A stretch of DNA of 64,000 bases from Bacteroidales bacterium (GTDB taxonomy: Bacteria; Bacteroidota; Bacteroidia; Bacteroidales; WCHB1-69). Positions 23,665 through 31,761 of this stretch are shown here, one piece after another (positions within the stretch are counted from its first letter, which is position 1; every line of letters begins with the position of its first letter). The position numbers and the translations under genes were made by a program. The notes beneath the pieces were generated by a model, which saw only the letters and a program-made list of their open reading frames with translations, did no database searches and was not told where the DNA came from. The stretch is taken from positions 219,720 to 283,719 of the forward strand of contig JAFYNM010000029.1 in the NCBI GenBank assembly GCA_017549765.1. Reading direction: 5' to 3'.

Positions 23665-26373
23665 ATGAAGAAGATATTTTTATTCCTCCTCCTTACTCTG
23701 CTGACGGTTTTCCAAGCCCAGGCAGTCCTTAAAGAGAAAGACTTGGCCCAGACGCTGGGCGTGCTGCGTTCGGAACTGGAGATGGCCTACAACGAGCAAC
23801 AGGCCATCTTGGCCCGCTATGAGAAGCGTTACGGGGACCAGCATGCCCGTCTGGTAAGGATGTTGCAGAACAGCAACCAGATCGCCTTGATGCTCTACTC
23901 CCAGCAGGCCGACTTCACCTTCGACATGGCATACGCCTGCCAGGCGGCCACAGAGCAGTACCGGAGCCTCAAACTTTACCACGCTCCCTACGACAAGATG
24001 ATCTTGCGAATCAAAACGGAGATCGAGCGTTACGATGCTTTGATCAAGACATTGGAGAACCTGCCACCCCGCGTCCTGCCCAACGGGGAGCTGGGCACTC
24101 TACCCGACTCCATCCGGGCGATGATGCCCAAGCGGGTCCTCGACACCGCCGCCAAGAGCATCTACATGCTGGATGCCCAAGGACTGGAAGACCGTGAAGC
24201 GTGTCTCGAATATGCCAATGCCCTGCGCGACAACTATATCCAGATGCTGGAGAACACCGAGCGCGACCAAGAGTACTACGAGCGCGTCACCAACCGTGCC
24301 AAGGAACTCAACACCTTCGCCATGTCGAAATACGAGAACATCCAGAAAAGTATCTTCAAGAATGGTGGCGAGAACTACTTCAAGATGCTCCGTCGTTTCA
24401 AATGGCATTATGTGGCCGCCAAGAGAGACGTGGACGAGAAGTACAAATCCTTCAGCCGCAAATCCGAATGGCGCGGGCCTGTCATCTTAGGCATCAGCGT
24501 CTTTACCATCTTCTACATCATCTTTGCCAGCATTCTCAGCTACGTCATCATGAGATGGCTGCTACCGAAAAAGTGGCGCATCCATTTCAAGGAGAACAGC
24601 AAACGGCCCTTCGTCACCATCGCCTGCGGCGTGGCCATCTTCGCCATCTCCATCACCATCGCGCGCTTCTTTGTAAAACAGAACTTCTTGATGATGGCCA
24701 TCAACCTCCTGACCTTCTTTGCCTGGCTGACCGACGTCATCCTCATATCTTTGCTCATTCGTCTTGACGACAAACAGATCCGTGCCGGAGTACGGTCATA
24801 CATGCCGTTCATCTTCATGGCCTTCATCGTCATCGTCTTCCGTATCATCCTCATACCCAACAACCTCGTCAACCTCATCTTCCCGCCCACCATACTGGCA
24901 TTCACCATCTGGCAGTTCTTTATAATGAAACGCAAGATCACCAAACTGCCGGACAGCGACATGGTCTATACTGTCATCTCTCTTATCGTCATGATCATCT
25001 CCTGTGTGGCCTCTTGGTTCGGTTTTGTCCTGCTGGCCGTCCAAATCATGATCTGGTGGATGATCCAGCTGGCTGCCATCCAGACCATCACCTGTTTCTA
25101 CGATCTGGCGAAGATGTACGAGCAACGTCACCTGACACGCAAGATAGCCCTCAGCAAAGGAGAGGAAGTCCCCAACAAGGATGAATTGAAGAAACTCTTC
25201 AAGAAGCTGCAGCCCAAGATGGTCAAAGGCGAGTATATCGGCCAGACCTGGTTTTACGATTTCCTCTTCAAGGCGTTGTTGCCCATCTTGGCAATCCTCT
25301 CCATACCATTCAGCGTCTATTGGGCCACCAGCATCTTCGAGATGTCGTCCATCTGCCGCAAAATCTTCCTCTACGTCTTCCTCAACAAGCCCGGCATCAT
25401 CCAGCTCTCGCTGTTCAAGATCTGCCTTGTCTTGGAGTTATACTTCCTTTTCCGTTATCTCAGCTATGCCACGCATGCCTTCTACAAGCTGTTGCGCAAG
25501 CGTCGCAAGACCGACACGGTGACTCAGGGAAAAGGCAACGCCACATTGGTCAACAACATCATCTCCATACTGGTCTGGGGCTTCTATGTCATCGCTGCCT
25601 TGATGATCTTCGAAGTGTCCAGCAGTGGCATCTCCATTGTGATGGCCGGTCTGGCCACCGGTCTTGGCTTTGCCATGAAAGACCTGCTGGAGAACTTCGT
25701 CTATGGCGTCATCCTCATGACCGGCCGTTTGCGTGTCGGCGACTACATCGAGTGTGACGGCATCCAGGGCAAGGTTGACAGTATCAACTACCAAAGCACG
25801 CAGATTGTCACTCTGGACGGCAGTGTGATTACCTTCCAGAATGCCTCTCTCTTCAGCAAGAACTTCAAGAACCTCACCCGCAACCATGGCTATGTATTGG
25901 TGAAGATCCCAGTAGGAGTAGCTTATGGTGTGAATGTGGAGAAGGTGCGAGCCATGCTGCTCAAGAGTCTGGAGCCACTCATTGCCAAGAACGAGGCCGG
26001 CAAATATGCAGTGGACAACAAGCACGGCTTCAGTGTCGTCTTTGACGACTTCGGGGAAAGCAGCGTGGACCTTTACGTAGTTTGTTGGGTGCTCGTGGAA
26101 GAAAAGGCGGGCGTAGTAGCCAAGATCAAGGAAATCATCTACAACACGTTGAACAAAAACCATATTGAGATTCCGTTCCCGCAGCAAGACATCTACATCC
26201 GTCGTATGGAGATGCCGACGACTACCGGCAAGAATGCGAAAGTGGAGCTTCCCGAAGCGGACATTGTGGAGGAAGAGATGCTGGAGACCGAGGAAAAGCC
26301 TGCCAAGCCGAAAAAGAGAAGTCGTAGAAAACCAGCCAAAAAGGCCAGTGCGGACAAGGCGGAACAAGCGTAA
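23665..26373 (+). CDS. Large MscS-family mechanosensitive channel
   Basis: This 902-residue protein has a signal peptide (FLFLLLTLLTVFQAQA) and a long helical periplasmic region (about 20-265). About eight to ten transmembrane segments follow (starting at GPVILGISVFTIFYIIFASIL), then the MscS pore-lining helix with GISIVMAGLATGLGFAMKD and the beta domain (RVGDYIECDGIQGKVDSINY; VTLDGSVITFQNASLFS). The C-terminal ~50 residues are Lys/Ala/Pro/Glu-rich (KPKKRSRRKPAKKASADK). It resembles the MscK/YjeP class with extra N-terminal domains and should release solutes under osmotic downshock. It is single-gene with its own promoter. Confidence 0.93.
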   Translation: MKKIFLFLLLTLLTVFQAQAVLKEKDLAQTLGVLRSELEMAYNEQQAILARYEKRYGDQHARLVRMLQNSNQIALMLYSQQADFTFDMAYACQAATEQYRSLKLYHAPYDKMILRIKTEIERYDALIKTLENLPPRVLPNGELGTLPDSIRAMMPKRVLDTAAKSIYMLDAQGLEDREACLEYANALRDNYIQMLENTERDQEYYERVTNRAKELNTFAMSKYENIQKSIFKNGGENYFKMLRRFKWHYVAAKRDVDEKYKSFSRKSEWRGPVILGISVFTIFYIIFASILSYVIMRWLLPKKWRIHFKENSKRPFVTIACGVAIFAISITIARFFVKQNFLMMAINLLTFFAWLTDVILISLLIRLDDKQIRAGVRSYMPFIFMAFIVIVFRIILIPNNLVNLIFPPTILAFTIWQFFIMKRKITKLPDSDMVYTVISLIVMIISCVASWFGFVLLAVQIMIWWMIQLAAIQTITCFYDLAKMYEQRHLTRKIALSKGEEVPNKDELKKLFKKLQPKMVKGEYIGQTWFYDFLFKALLPILAILSIPFSVYWATSIFEMSSICRKIFLYVFLNKPGIIQLSLFKICLVLELYFLFRYLSYATHAFYKLLRKRRKTDTVTQGKGNATLVNNIISILVWGFYVIAALMIFEVSSSGISIVMAGLATGLGFAMKDLLENFVYGVILMTGRLRVGDYIECDGIQGKVDSINYQSTQIVTLDGSVITFQNASLFSKNFKNLTRNHGYVLVKIPVGVAYGVNVEKVRAMLLKSLEPLIAKNEAGKYAVDNKHGFSVVFDDFGESSVDLYVVCWVLVEEKAGVVAKIKEIIYNTLNKNHIEIPFPQQDIYIRRMEMPTTTGKNAKVELPEADIVEEEMLETEEKPAKPKKRSRRKPAKKASADKAEQA

Positions 26374-26436
26374 AAAATCGTGATACGGAGACGGGCGATA
26401 AAAAAAAATTCCCGTTGCGCGTATTAATAAATTTTA

Positions 26437-26444
26437 TACCTTTG
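26437..26444 (+). promoter_or_regulatory. Promoter (TTG-N19-TACCTTTG) for gdhA
   Basis: TACCTTTG with TTG at 26415-26417 and a 19-nt spacer; the leader is about 55 nt. Confidence 0.65.
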
Positions 26445-26504
26445 CACCCGCTTTCAAAAGCGATAAAAGATATCACAAAAACCCAAATTTAAAATTTCAA
26501 TAAT

Positions 26505-27848
26505 ATGAAAGTAAATGAAATCATGGCTAACCTGGAGGCCAAACATCCTGGTGAAAATGAGTATTTGCAGGCCGTTCGCGAGGTCCTGGAGACGATTGAA
26601 GAAGAATACAACAAGCACCCCGAATTCGAGGCTGCCAAGATCGTGGAGCGTATTGTAGAACCCGATCGTATCTTCACGTTCCGCGTGACCTGGGTAAACG
26701 ACAAGGGTGAGGTTTGCACGAACCTCGGCTACCGCGTTCAATTCAACGCTGCTCTTGGCGCATACAAAGGCGGTCTCCGTTTCCACAAGGCTGTTAACGT
26801 TTCCATGTTGAAGTTCTTAGGTTTCGAGCAGATCTTCAAAAACTCTCTGACCAACCTGCCTCTCGGCGGTGGTAAGGGTGGTTCCGATTTCGATCCCGTT
26901 GGCAAGAGCGACGCTGAAATCATGCGTTTCTGCCAAGCCTTCATGTATGAGCTTTGGCGCAACATCGGTCCGGATCAGGACAGCCCTGCTGGCGACGTGG
27001 GTGTTGGCGGTCGTGAGATCGGCTACCTCTACGGTGCTTACAAGAAACTGGCCCGCGAACATTCTACCGGTGCCCTCACCGGCAAGAGCTATGGCTGGGG
27101 TGGTTCCCTTATCCGTCCGGAAGCTACCGGCTTCGGCGCTATCTACTATGTGGAGCGCATGGTGAAACAACAGAATGACACGATGGAAGGCAAACGCATC
27201 GCCCTCTCCGGCTTCGGCAACGTGGCTTGGGGTGCTGCTACCAAGGCCCTCGAACTCGGTTCCAAGGTTGTCGCCATCTCCGGTCCCGACGGCGTCTGCG
27301 AACTTCCTGAAGGCATCGACAAAGAGATGATCGACTACATGCTTGACATGCGTGCTTCCAACCGCAACAAAGTGCAAGACATGGCCGACAAATTCCCGGG
27401 CAAAGCCAAGTTCACTGCTAACAAGAAAGCTTGGAGCGTGAAGTGCGACATCGCTATGCCGTGCGCTTTCCAGAATGAGTTGAGCGAAGAAGACGCTAAG
27501 GAACTCCTCGCCAACGGCGTTAAATACGTTGCTGAGGTTTCCAACATGGGTTGCCAACCCGGCGCTATCGCTGCTTTCCAAGCCGCTAAGGTTCCCTTCG
27601 GACCTGGTAAGGCTGTCAACGCCGGTGGTGTTGCCACTTCCGGTCTCGAAATCTGCCAGAACGCCGGTCACATCAACTGGACGGCTCCTGAGGTTGACGC
27701 CAAACTGCACAAGATCATGAACGACATTTACGACATGTGCGTTGAGCACGGTCGTGAGGCTGACGGTACCATCAACTATGTGAAGGGTGCCAACATCGCC
27801 GGTTTCATGCGCGTTGCAAAAGCTATGTTAGCTCAAGGTATCATCTAA
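26505..27848 (+). CDS. gdhA: Glutamate dehydrogenase, hexameric NADP-type
   Basis: This 447-residue enzyme makes glutamate from 2-oxoglutarate and ammonia. Features: N-terminal dimerisation segment; YKGGLRFHKAVNVSMLKFL with the substrate Lys; PLGGGKGGSDFDPVGKSD with the catalytic Lys; a Rossmann domain from about 230 (IALSGFGNVAWGAA); and CAFQNELSEEDAKELL. The pattern around GGSDFDPKGKS-like residues is that of the short hexameric GDHs (about 445-450 residues). Codon use is strongly biased (GCT, GGT, CGT), unlike its neighbours, as expected for a highly expressed gene. Flanked by a good promoter and terminator, so monocistronic. Confidence 0.97.
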   Translation: MKVNEIMANLEAKHPGENEYLQAVREVLETIEEEYNKHPEFEAAKIVERIVEPDRIFTFRVTWVNDKGEVCTNLGYRVQFNAALGAYKGGLRFHKAVNVSMLKFLGFEQIFKNSLTNLPLGGGKGGSDFDPVGKSDAEIMRFCQAFMYELWRNIGPDQDSPAGDVGVGGREIGYLYGAYKKLAREHSTGALTGKSYGWGGSLIRPEATGFGAIYYVERMVKQQNDTMEGKRIALSGFGNVAWGAATKALELGSKVVAISGPDGVCELPEGIDKEMIDYMLDMRASNRNKVQDMADKFPGKAKFTANKKAWSVKCDIAMPCAFQNELSEEDAKELLANGVKYVAEVSNMGCQPGAIAAFQAAKVPFGPGKAVNAGGVATSGLEICQNAGHINWTAPEVDAKLHKIMNDIYDMCVEHGREADGTINYVKGANIAGFMRVAKAMLAQGII

Positions 27849-27872
27849 TCCTGCGCTATCAAGCAACGAAAA

Positions 27873-27902
27873 AACGGGAAGCTTCGGCCTCCCGTTTTTT
27901 TT
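27873..27902 (+). terminator. Intrinsic terminator of gdhA
   Basis: A 10-bp stem with one mismatch (AACGGGAAGC / GCCTCCCGTT), a UUCG tetraloop and a run of eight T. Confidence 0.92.
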
Positions 27903-27944
27903 ATCCTTTTTTTCTTTTCTACACCCTGATTTGGAGAATAATTA

Positions 27945-27952
27945 TATCTTTG
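27945..27952 (+). promoter_or_regulatory. Putative -7 box (TATCTTTG) for the rSAM/lipoprotein pair
   Basis: TAnnTTTG followed by CAC, 25 nt before the ATG at 27978. Confidence 0.5.
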
Positions 27953-27977
27953 CACTTTCATTATCATCGTCACTGTC

Positions 27978-28379
27978 ATGAAAATCATAGAACGTATCCG
28001 CAGCAAGAAGCAACGCATCCTGAGAGCCATCTTCGGCACCTTCTCAGCCACCGCCCTCATGTTCACCTTCCAAGCCTGCTACGGCATGCCGCCGGGCACC
28101 CTCATTCAACCCAGAGGCCAAGTGTTTGATGCCGAAACCGGAGAACCAGTAGAGGGTCTTCAAGTCACTTTATGGGGAAATCCCATCGACACCACTGACC
28201 ACGAAGGCTACTTTGCCGGAAATCTCGAAGAATTCTACCCCAACCTTGATTGTCGTGTACAAGTTGTTGACATTGACAGCACGGAGAATGGCTTGTATGA
28301 GAGACTGGACACTACGGTCTATGCCTCACAGCTACAGGATATGGAATTGAAAGTGCAGCGACTCCATGAAGACTCCTAA
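27978..28379 (+). CDS. Radical-SAM-associated putative lipoprotein
   Basis: This 133-residue protein resembles the lipoprotein partner of the rSAM/lipoprotein system (TIGR04134 type). It has a basic N-terminus (MKIIERIRSKKQRILRAIFG), a hydrophobic stretch and a possible lipidation Cys (LMFTFQACYGMPP). The mature part is a small CarboxypepD_reg-like sandwich (GQVFDAETGEPVEGLQVTLWG) ending in a charged tail. The overlap of 14 nt with the radical SAM gene indicates translational coupling. What the enzyme does to it is unknown; Cys or backbone modification of the lipoprotein is one hypothesis. Family assignment is from memory of the conserved pair. Confidence 0.82.
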   Translation: MKIIERIRSKKQRILRAIFGTFSATALMFTFQACYGMPPGTLIQPRGQVFDAETGEPVEGLQVTLWGNPIDTTDHEGYFAGNLEEFYPNLDCRVQVVDIDSTENGLYERLDTTVYASQLQDMELKVQRLHEDS

Positions 28380-29427
28380 GAGGGCTCCTTTCAAGCGCTG
28401 GCTTTTCCGGATATTCAGAAAGAACGAGACCGCCATCCGCGAGCTCAACTATCTCTTTTGGGAGTGCACCTGGCGCTGCAACCTCTCCTGCCGGCATTGC
28501 GGTTCCGACTGCCAGTCGGAGGCCCACGTGCCCGATATGCCCTTCATAGACTTCCTCCGCGCCCTTAAGCCGCTGGAGAAACGCTATCCCCGCGACACCG
28601 TCATCATCGCCATCACCGGTGGGGAGCCTTTGTTGCGCAAGGATCTAGCCGCCTGTGGCAAGACGCTGCGGGAGCACGGCTTCCGCTGGGGCATCGTCAC
28701 CAATGGCATGCTGTACGATGAAGCCCGCCATCGCGAGCTCGTCGCTGCGGGTTTGTCGTCGGTAACCGTCAGTCTGGACGGCCTGGAGGAGACCCACAAC
28801 TGGCTGCGCGGCCATCCCGAGAGCTACCGTCGGGCCATGAACGCCCTCCGTCTCATCGCGCATACACGGGGGCTCAACTATGACGTGGTCACCTGCGTGC
28901 ACCAGCGCAACATCGGCGAACTGACGCAACTCAAGGAGGAGCTCCTCGCCAACGGCATCCACAATTGGCGACTCTTCACCATCGCCCCCATCGGCCGAGC
29001 CTCCAGCAACGACACGCTGCAACTGACACGGCCGCAACTGGAAGAGATGCTGCAGTTCATCGCCGAGACCCGCCAAGAGGGACGCATCAACATCACCTTC
29101 AGCTGCGAAGCCTATACGGGAAAATATGAGGAAGGCACCCGCGACAGCTATTTCTTCTGCCGTGCCGGTATCAATATCGGCTCTGTCCTGATAGACGGAA
29201 GCATCTCCGCCTGCCCCAACATCAACCGTTCCTTTGTGCAGGGCAACATCTATCAAGACGACTTGATGGAGGTGTGGGATAACAAATTCCAAGTGATGCG
29301 CGACCGCGAATGGATGCGCTGCGGTCCCTGCGCCAAATGTAAAGACTTTAAACAATGCCTCGGGGGCGCCATGCACCTGCACCCCACAGCTGGACAACCC
29401 GTGCTTCGTTGCTATAAATTCAGTTAA
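28366..29427 (+). CDS. Radical SAM enzyme of the rSAM/lipoprotein system
   Basis: This 353-residue enzyme belongs to the radical SAM superfamily. The 4Fe-4S cluster motif CNLSCRHC (CxxxCxxC) lies at about residues 38-45, AITGGEPLLRKDL gives the SAM-contact GGE motif, and VTVSLDGLEETHNWLRG follows. The C-terminal part has a SPASM-like arrangement of Cys: FFCRAGINIGS, ISACPNINRS and CGPCAKCKDFKQC, which would hold auxiliary Fe-S clusters as in peptide-modifying enzymes. It corresponds to TIGR04133-type enzymes of Bacteroidota, always beside a small lipoprotein. Substrate and product are not known. Ends shortly before the convergent hydrogenase-like gene. Confidence 0.9.
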   Translation: MKTPKRAPFKRWLFRIFRKNETAIRELNYLFWECTWRCNLSCRHCGSDCQSEAHVPDMPFIDFLRALKPLEKRYPRDTVIIAITGGEPLLRKDLAACGKTLREHGFRWGIVTNGMLYDEARHRELVAAGLSSVTVSLDGLEETHNWLRGHPESYRRAMNALRLIAHTRGLNYDVVTCVHQRNIGELTQLKEELLANGIHNWRLFTIAPIGRASSNDTLQLTRPQLEEMLQFIAETRQEGRINITFSCEAYTGKYEEGTRDSYFFCRAGINIGSVLIDGSISACPNINRSFVQGNIYQDDLMEVWDNKFQVMRDREWMRCGPCAKCKDFKQCLGGAMHLHPTAGQPVLRCYKFS

Positions 29428-29458
29428 TATATAACAGCTAATGGCTAATGGCCAGTGG

Positions 29459-30838
29459 CTACAGGTTCAGATTCTTCGCTATCGAGGAGCTCGTCTTCTT
29501 CGTTCCCCAGATCTTGGTCATCACCTTCATCGTTTCGGAGATGTCCATCTTGTCGCAATGTTCAAGGATGCGCTGGATGAAGATGCACTGCTCCACCTCC
29601 GCCTCGCCTTTCACGGTCGCCTCGGAAAGAGCTTTACACGACTGGTAGCCACAGATTCGGCAATCGACCTGGGGCAGGTTCTGGTTGATCTCGAAGGCAC
29701 GTTTCATCTTCTGCATCGCGATGGCCAGATCATCGTCCATCTTCTCCATGGAGCGGGGCTCCACATGACCGAGCACGCGCTTATGCTGGGCCAGATAGTC
29801 GGTGTAGTTGAGCAGGTCGTTGTCTTCCGAGTCCACCTCATCTGGCGACTTCTGCATACGTTTGCGTTGGCGTTCCGTCATCAGGAAGCGGTTGTTGGCA
29901 GTCAGGATGCCGCCGCAGCAGCTCTCATCGCAAGCACGCAGCTCCAGAAAGTCGATATCCTGAATATCCTCATCCTCCAGCTTCTCCAAAAACTCAGACA
30001 CATTGTGGATGCCGTCGATGGCCAGGTTGCGGCCCTCCTTCAACATACTGGCCTCACCACCGGTTAAGGTGTAGTTAAGACTGGACTTGGAGAGACGATG
30101 GAAACGGGTGCGCGCATCGTCGCAAAGCTGGTACTCACCCTGCTTGATGACACGCATCACCTTGCTATATAGGAAGTTCATATTGACGACCTTCGTCACG
30201 GGGGATTCCTCTTCCGTGGCAGGACTCTTGATAGCGGCAATCTTGGCGGCGCAGGGCGTCACATAGAAGATGCCGATATCCTCTTCCGGGATATGGTCCT
30301 CTTCGGTCAACAACTTACGGATATACAAGGCCGTGAGGTCCAATGGCGGTTTCATGAGATAGAGGTTCGGCACCAGCACGGGGAACTTCACCTGTATCAG
30401 TCGCACAATGGCGGGACAGAAGGTGGAGATCAAAGGCTTAAGGCCGTCATTCTCATCCGAGGCTTTCTGCATCTCGCCTTTGAGGAAGTCCACGCTCTTC
30501 TCGCACTCGAACACATGCTTGAAACCGATATGGTACAAGGCCGACAGGATGGTCTTCTCCTTGATTTTATCCTCAAACTGAGCCATGAAGATGGAGGGCA
30601 TCAGCAGCACGGGATATTTGCAGTCATAGACCGTCTGGAAGTCGTCTTGCTCGATATAGATGGCGTTGACGGGGCAGGCGATATAGCAGCGGCCACAGTC
30701 CACGCAACGATTCGGGTCCAGACGTGGATGACCGTCATCGACATGGATGGCTCCAGTCGGGCAGGCGCCTGTGCAATGGGCGCAGCCGATGCAGAGATCA
30801 TATTTGAATTTCAGCGCGTGGTGGAAATCTTCTTGCAT
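29459..30838 (-). CDS. [FeFe]-hydrogenase-like iron-sulfur protein, probably sensory
   Basis: This 459-residue protein has two 4Fe-4S ferredoxin motifs (CIGCAHCTGACP; CVDCGRCYIACP), an [FeFe]-hydrogenase large-subunit-like domain (about 70-370) and a C-terminal Fe-S domain (about 400-430, CRICGYQSCKAL...C). Compared with catalytic hydrogenases, the H-cluster motifs are degraded: TSCCP reads STFCP, so the proton-relay Cys is Phe; MPCxxKxxE reads TPCAAKIAAIK; and the third motif reads RACDESCCGG. The four Cys expected to hold the cubane remain. It is therefore likely a redox or hydrogen sensor or signalling protein rather than a working hydrogenase. It is the last gene of an operon with a DRTGG protein and an anti-sigma-type ATPase. 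Confidence 0.85.
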   Translation of the reverse strand: MQEDFHHALKFKYDLCIGCAHCTGACPTGAIHVDDGHPRLDPNRCVDCGRCYIACPVNAIYIEQDDFQTVYDCKYPVLLMPSIFMAQFEDKIKEKTILSALYHIGFKHVFECEKSVDFLKGEMQKASDENDGLKPLISTFCPAIVRLIQVKFPVLVPNLYLMKPPLDLTALYIRKLLTEEDHIPEEDIGIFYVTPCAAKIAAIKSPATEEESPVTKVVNMNFLYSKVMRVIKQGEYQLCDDARTRFHRLSKSSLNYTLTGGEASMLKEGRNLAIDGIHNVSEFLEKLEDEDIQDIDFLELRACDESCCGGILTANNRFLMTERQRKRMQKSPDEVDSEDNDLLNYTDYLAQHKRVLGHVEPRSMEKMDDDLAIAMQKMKRAFEINQNLPQVDCRICGYQSCKALSEATVKGEAEVEQCIFIQRILEHCDKMDISETMKVMTKIWGTKKTSSSIAKNLNL

Positions 30839-30888
30839 AGTAAGTTGCTTTTAGTTATTAGATGATCACGACAAAATCACTTGAGAAA

Positions 30889-31302
30889 TCATGCGAAATA
30901 GTTGACGAACTGGATGGTCGTGCCCACGCCGACTTCGGTATCGATGTGCATCTCATCCGAGTTGTTCTGGATATTGGGCAGGCCCATGCCAGCGCCGAAG
31001 CCCATCTCGCGGACTTTGGGGGACGCGGTGGAGTTGCCCTTCTGCATGGCCCACTCCACATTCGGGATGCCTGGCCCTTCGTCCTTCAGGGTTATCGACA
31101 CCTTGTCCTGTTCCAGATCGACAAAAATGTCGCCACGATAGGCGTGCGCCACAATATTCACTTCCGCCTCATACAAGGCGACAACCGTCCGTTTGACGAT
31201 ATCAGGACGAACCCCTAATTTCTTGAGCATCCTCTTCACCTCGCTGGATGTGGAACCCGCATTGGTAAAGTCTCCGCCCTCAACATGATATTGAAAATCC
31301 AT
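30889..31302 (-). CDS. Anti-sigma-factor-type HATPase (RsbW-like)
   Basis: This 137-residue protein is a single GHKL ATPase domain: ALYEAEVNIVAHAYRG (N box), LKDEGPGIPNVEWAM (G1 box) and MGFGAGMGLPNIQNN (G2 box). Stand-alone domains like this resemble SpoIIAB/RsbW anti-sigma kinases, which phosphorylate a partner protein; no sigma factor or STAS antagonist gene is nearby. It lies between a DRTGG-domain gene and the hydrogenase-like gene with gaps of 14 and 50 nt. The same trio is found near [FeFe]-hydrogenase genes of anaerobes, so it is likely part of one signalling unit. Confidence 0.88.
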   Translation of the reverse strand: MDFQYHVEGGDFTNAGSTSSEVKRMLKKLGVRPDIVKRTVVALYEAEVNIVAHAYRGDIFVDLEQDKVSITLKDEGPGIPNVEWAMQKGNSTASPKVREMGFGAGMGLPNIQNNSDEMHIDTEVGVGTTIQFVNYFA

Positions 31303-31316
31303 AAGCAGTGTTTTTA

Positions 31317-31664
31317 TTAGTAAATGGATGGTATCTCCGCATTGTACAGAATACCCGAAGTTTTATACATAGAATAGGAGGTGGAAAGCAACACGATATC
31401 ATTATCCTGGGCTATTTCAATCATATCTTCCGTCACCACCTTGCCACGGACGACGATGACCATCTGAATATCGGCCATCTCGCATGTCCGCATGGATTGA
31501 AGATTGCAAAGTCCAGTCAACAGAAGCAGTCCGTCATGATCCTTGATGGTGAGCACATCACTCATCAAATCGGAGGCAAACACACACTCCACTTCACGAT
31601 CCAGAAATTCTTCACCCGTAATCACCTTGGCCTGCACCAATGAGGCAATCTCTTGTAATGTCAT
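31317..31664 (-). CDS. DRTGG-domain protein
   Basis: This 115-residue protein matches the DRTGG domain (PF07085), an alpha/beta domain also found beside CBS domains and in phosphotransacetylases. Recognisable parts are LVQAKVITGEEFLDREVECVF, ASDLMSDVLTIKDHDGLLLLTG and the C-terminal DIVLLSTSYSMYKTSGIL. The domain's ligand is not established. As the first gene of the operon with the RsbW-like and hydrogenase-like genes, it has a TATCTTTG box 49 nt upstream and is divergent from the TPR gene. Confidence 0.85.
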   Translation of the reverse strand: MTLQEIASLVQAKVITGEEFLDREVECVFASDLMSDVLTIKDHDGLLLLTGLCNLQSMRTCEMADIQMVIVVRGKVVTEDMIEIAQDNDIVLLSTSYSMYKTSGILYNAEIPSIY

Positions 31665-31713
31665 GATTAAGTCTTAGATTTTGATGTTAATAATAATGAA
31701 TAAATATAATCCG

Positions 31714-31721
31714 CAAAGATA
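31714..31721 (-). promoter_or_regulatory. Putative -7 box (TATCTTTG) for the DRTGG-HATPase-hydrogenase-like operon
   Basis: TAnnTTTG on the minus strand. It is divergent from the TPR gene's box only 12 nt away, so the two promoters are interleaved. Confidence 0.55.
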
Positions 31722-31733
31722 TAAAAAAAGCAG

Positions 31734-31741
31734 TATATTTG
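31734..31741 (+). promoter_or_regulatory. Putative -7 box (TATATTTG) for the TPR-DedA-aroE operon
   Basis: TAnnTTTG followed by CGC, 20 nt before the ATG at 31762. Confidence 0.5.
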
Positions 31742-31761
31742 CGCGCTAAAAAAAATAATCC

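Noticed and set aside
29459-30838. A catalytic [FeFe]-hydrogenase
   Set aside because: The proton-relay Cys is Phe and the second and third motifs are altered; no maturase or electron-transfer subunit genes are near.
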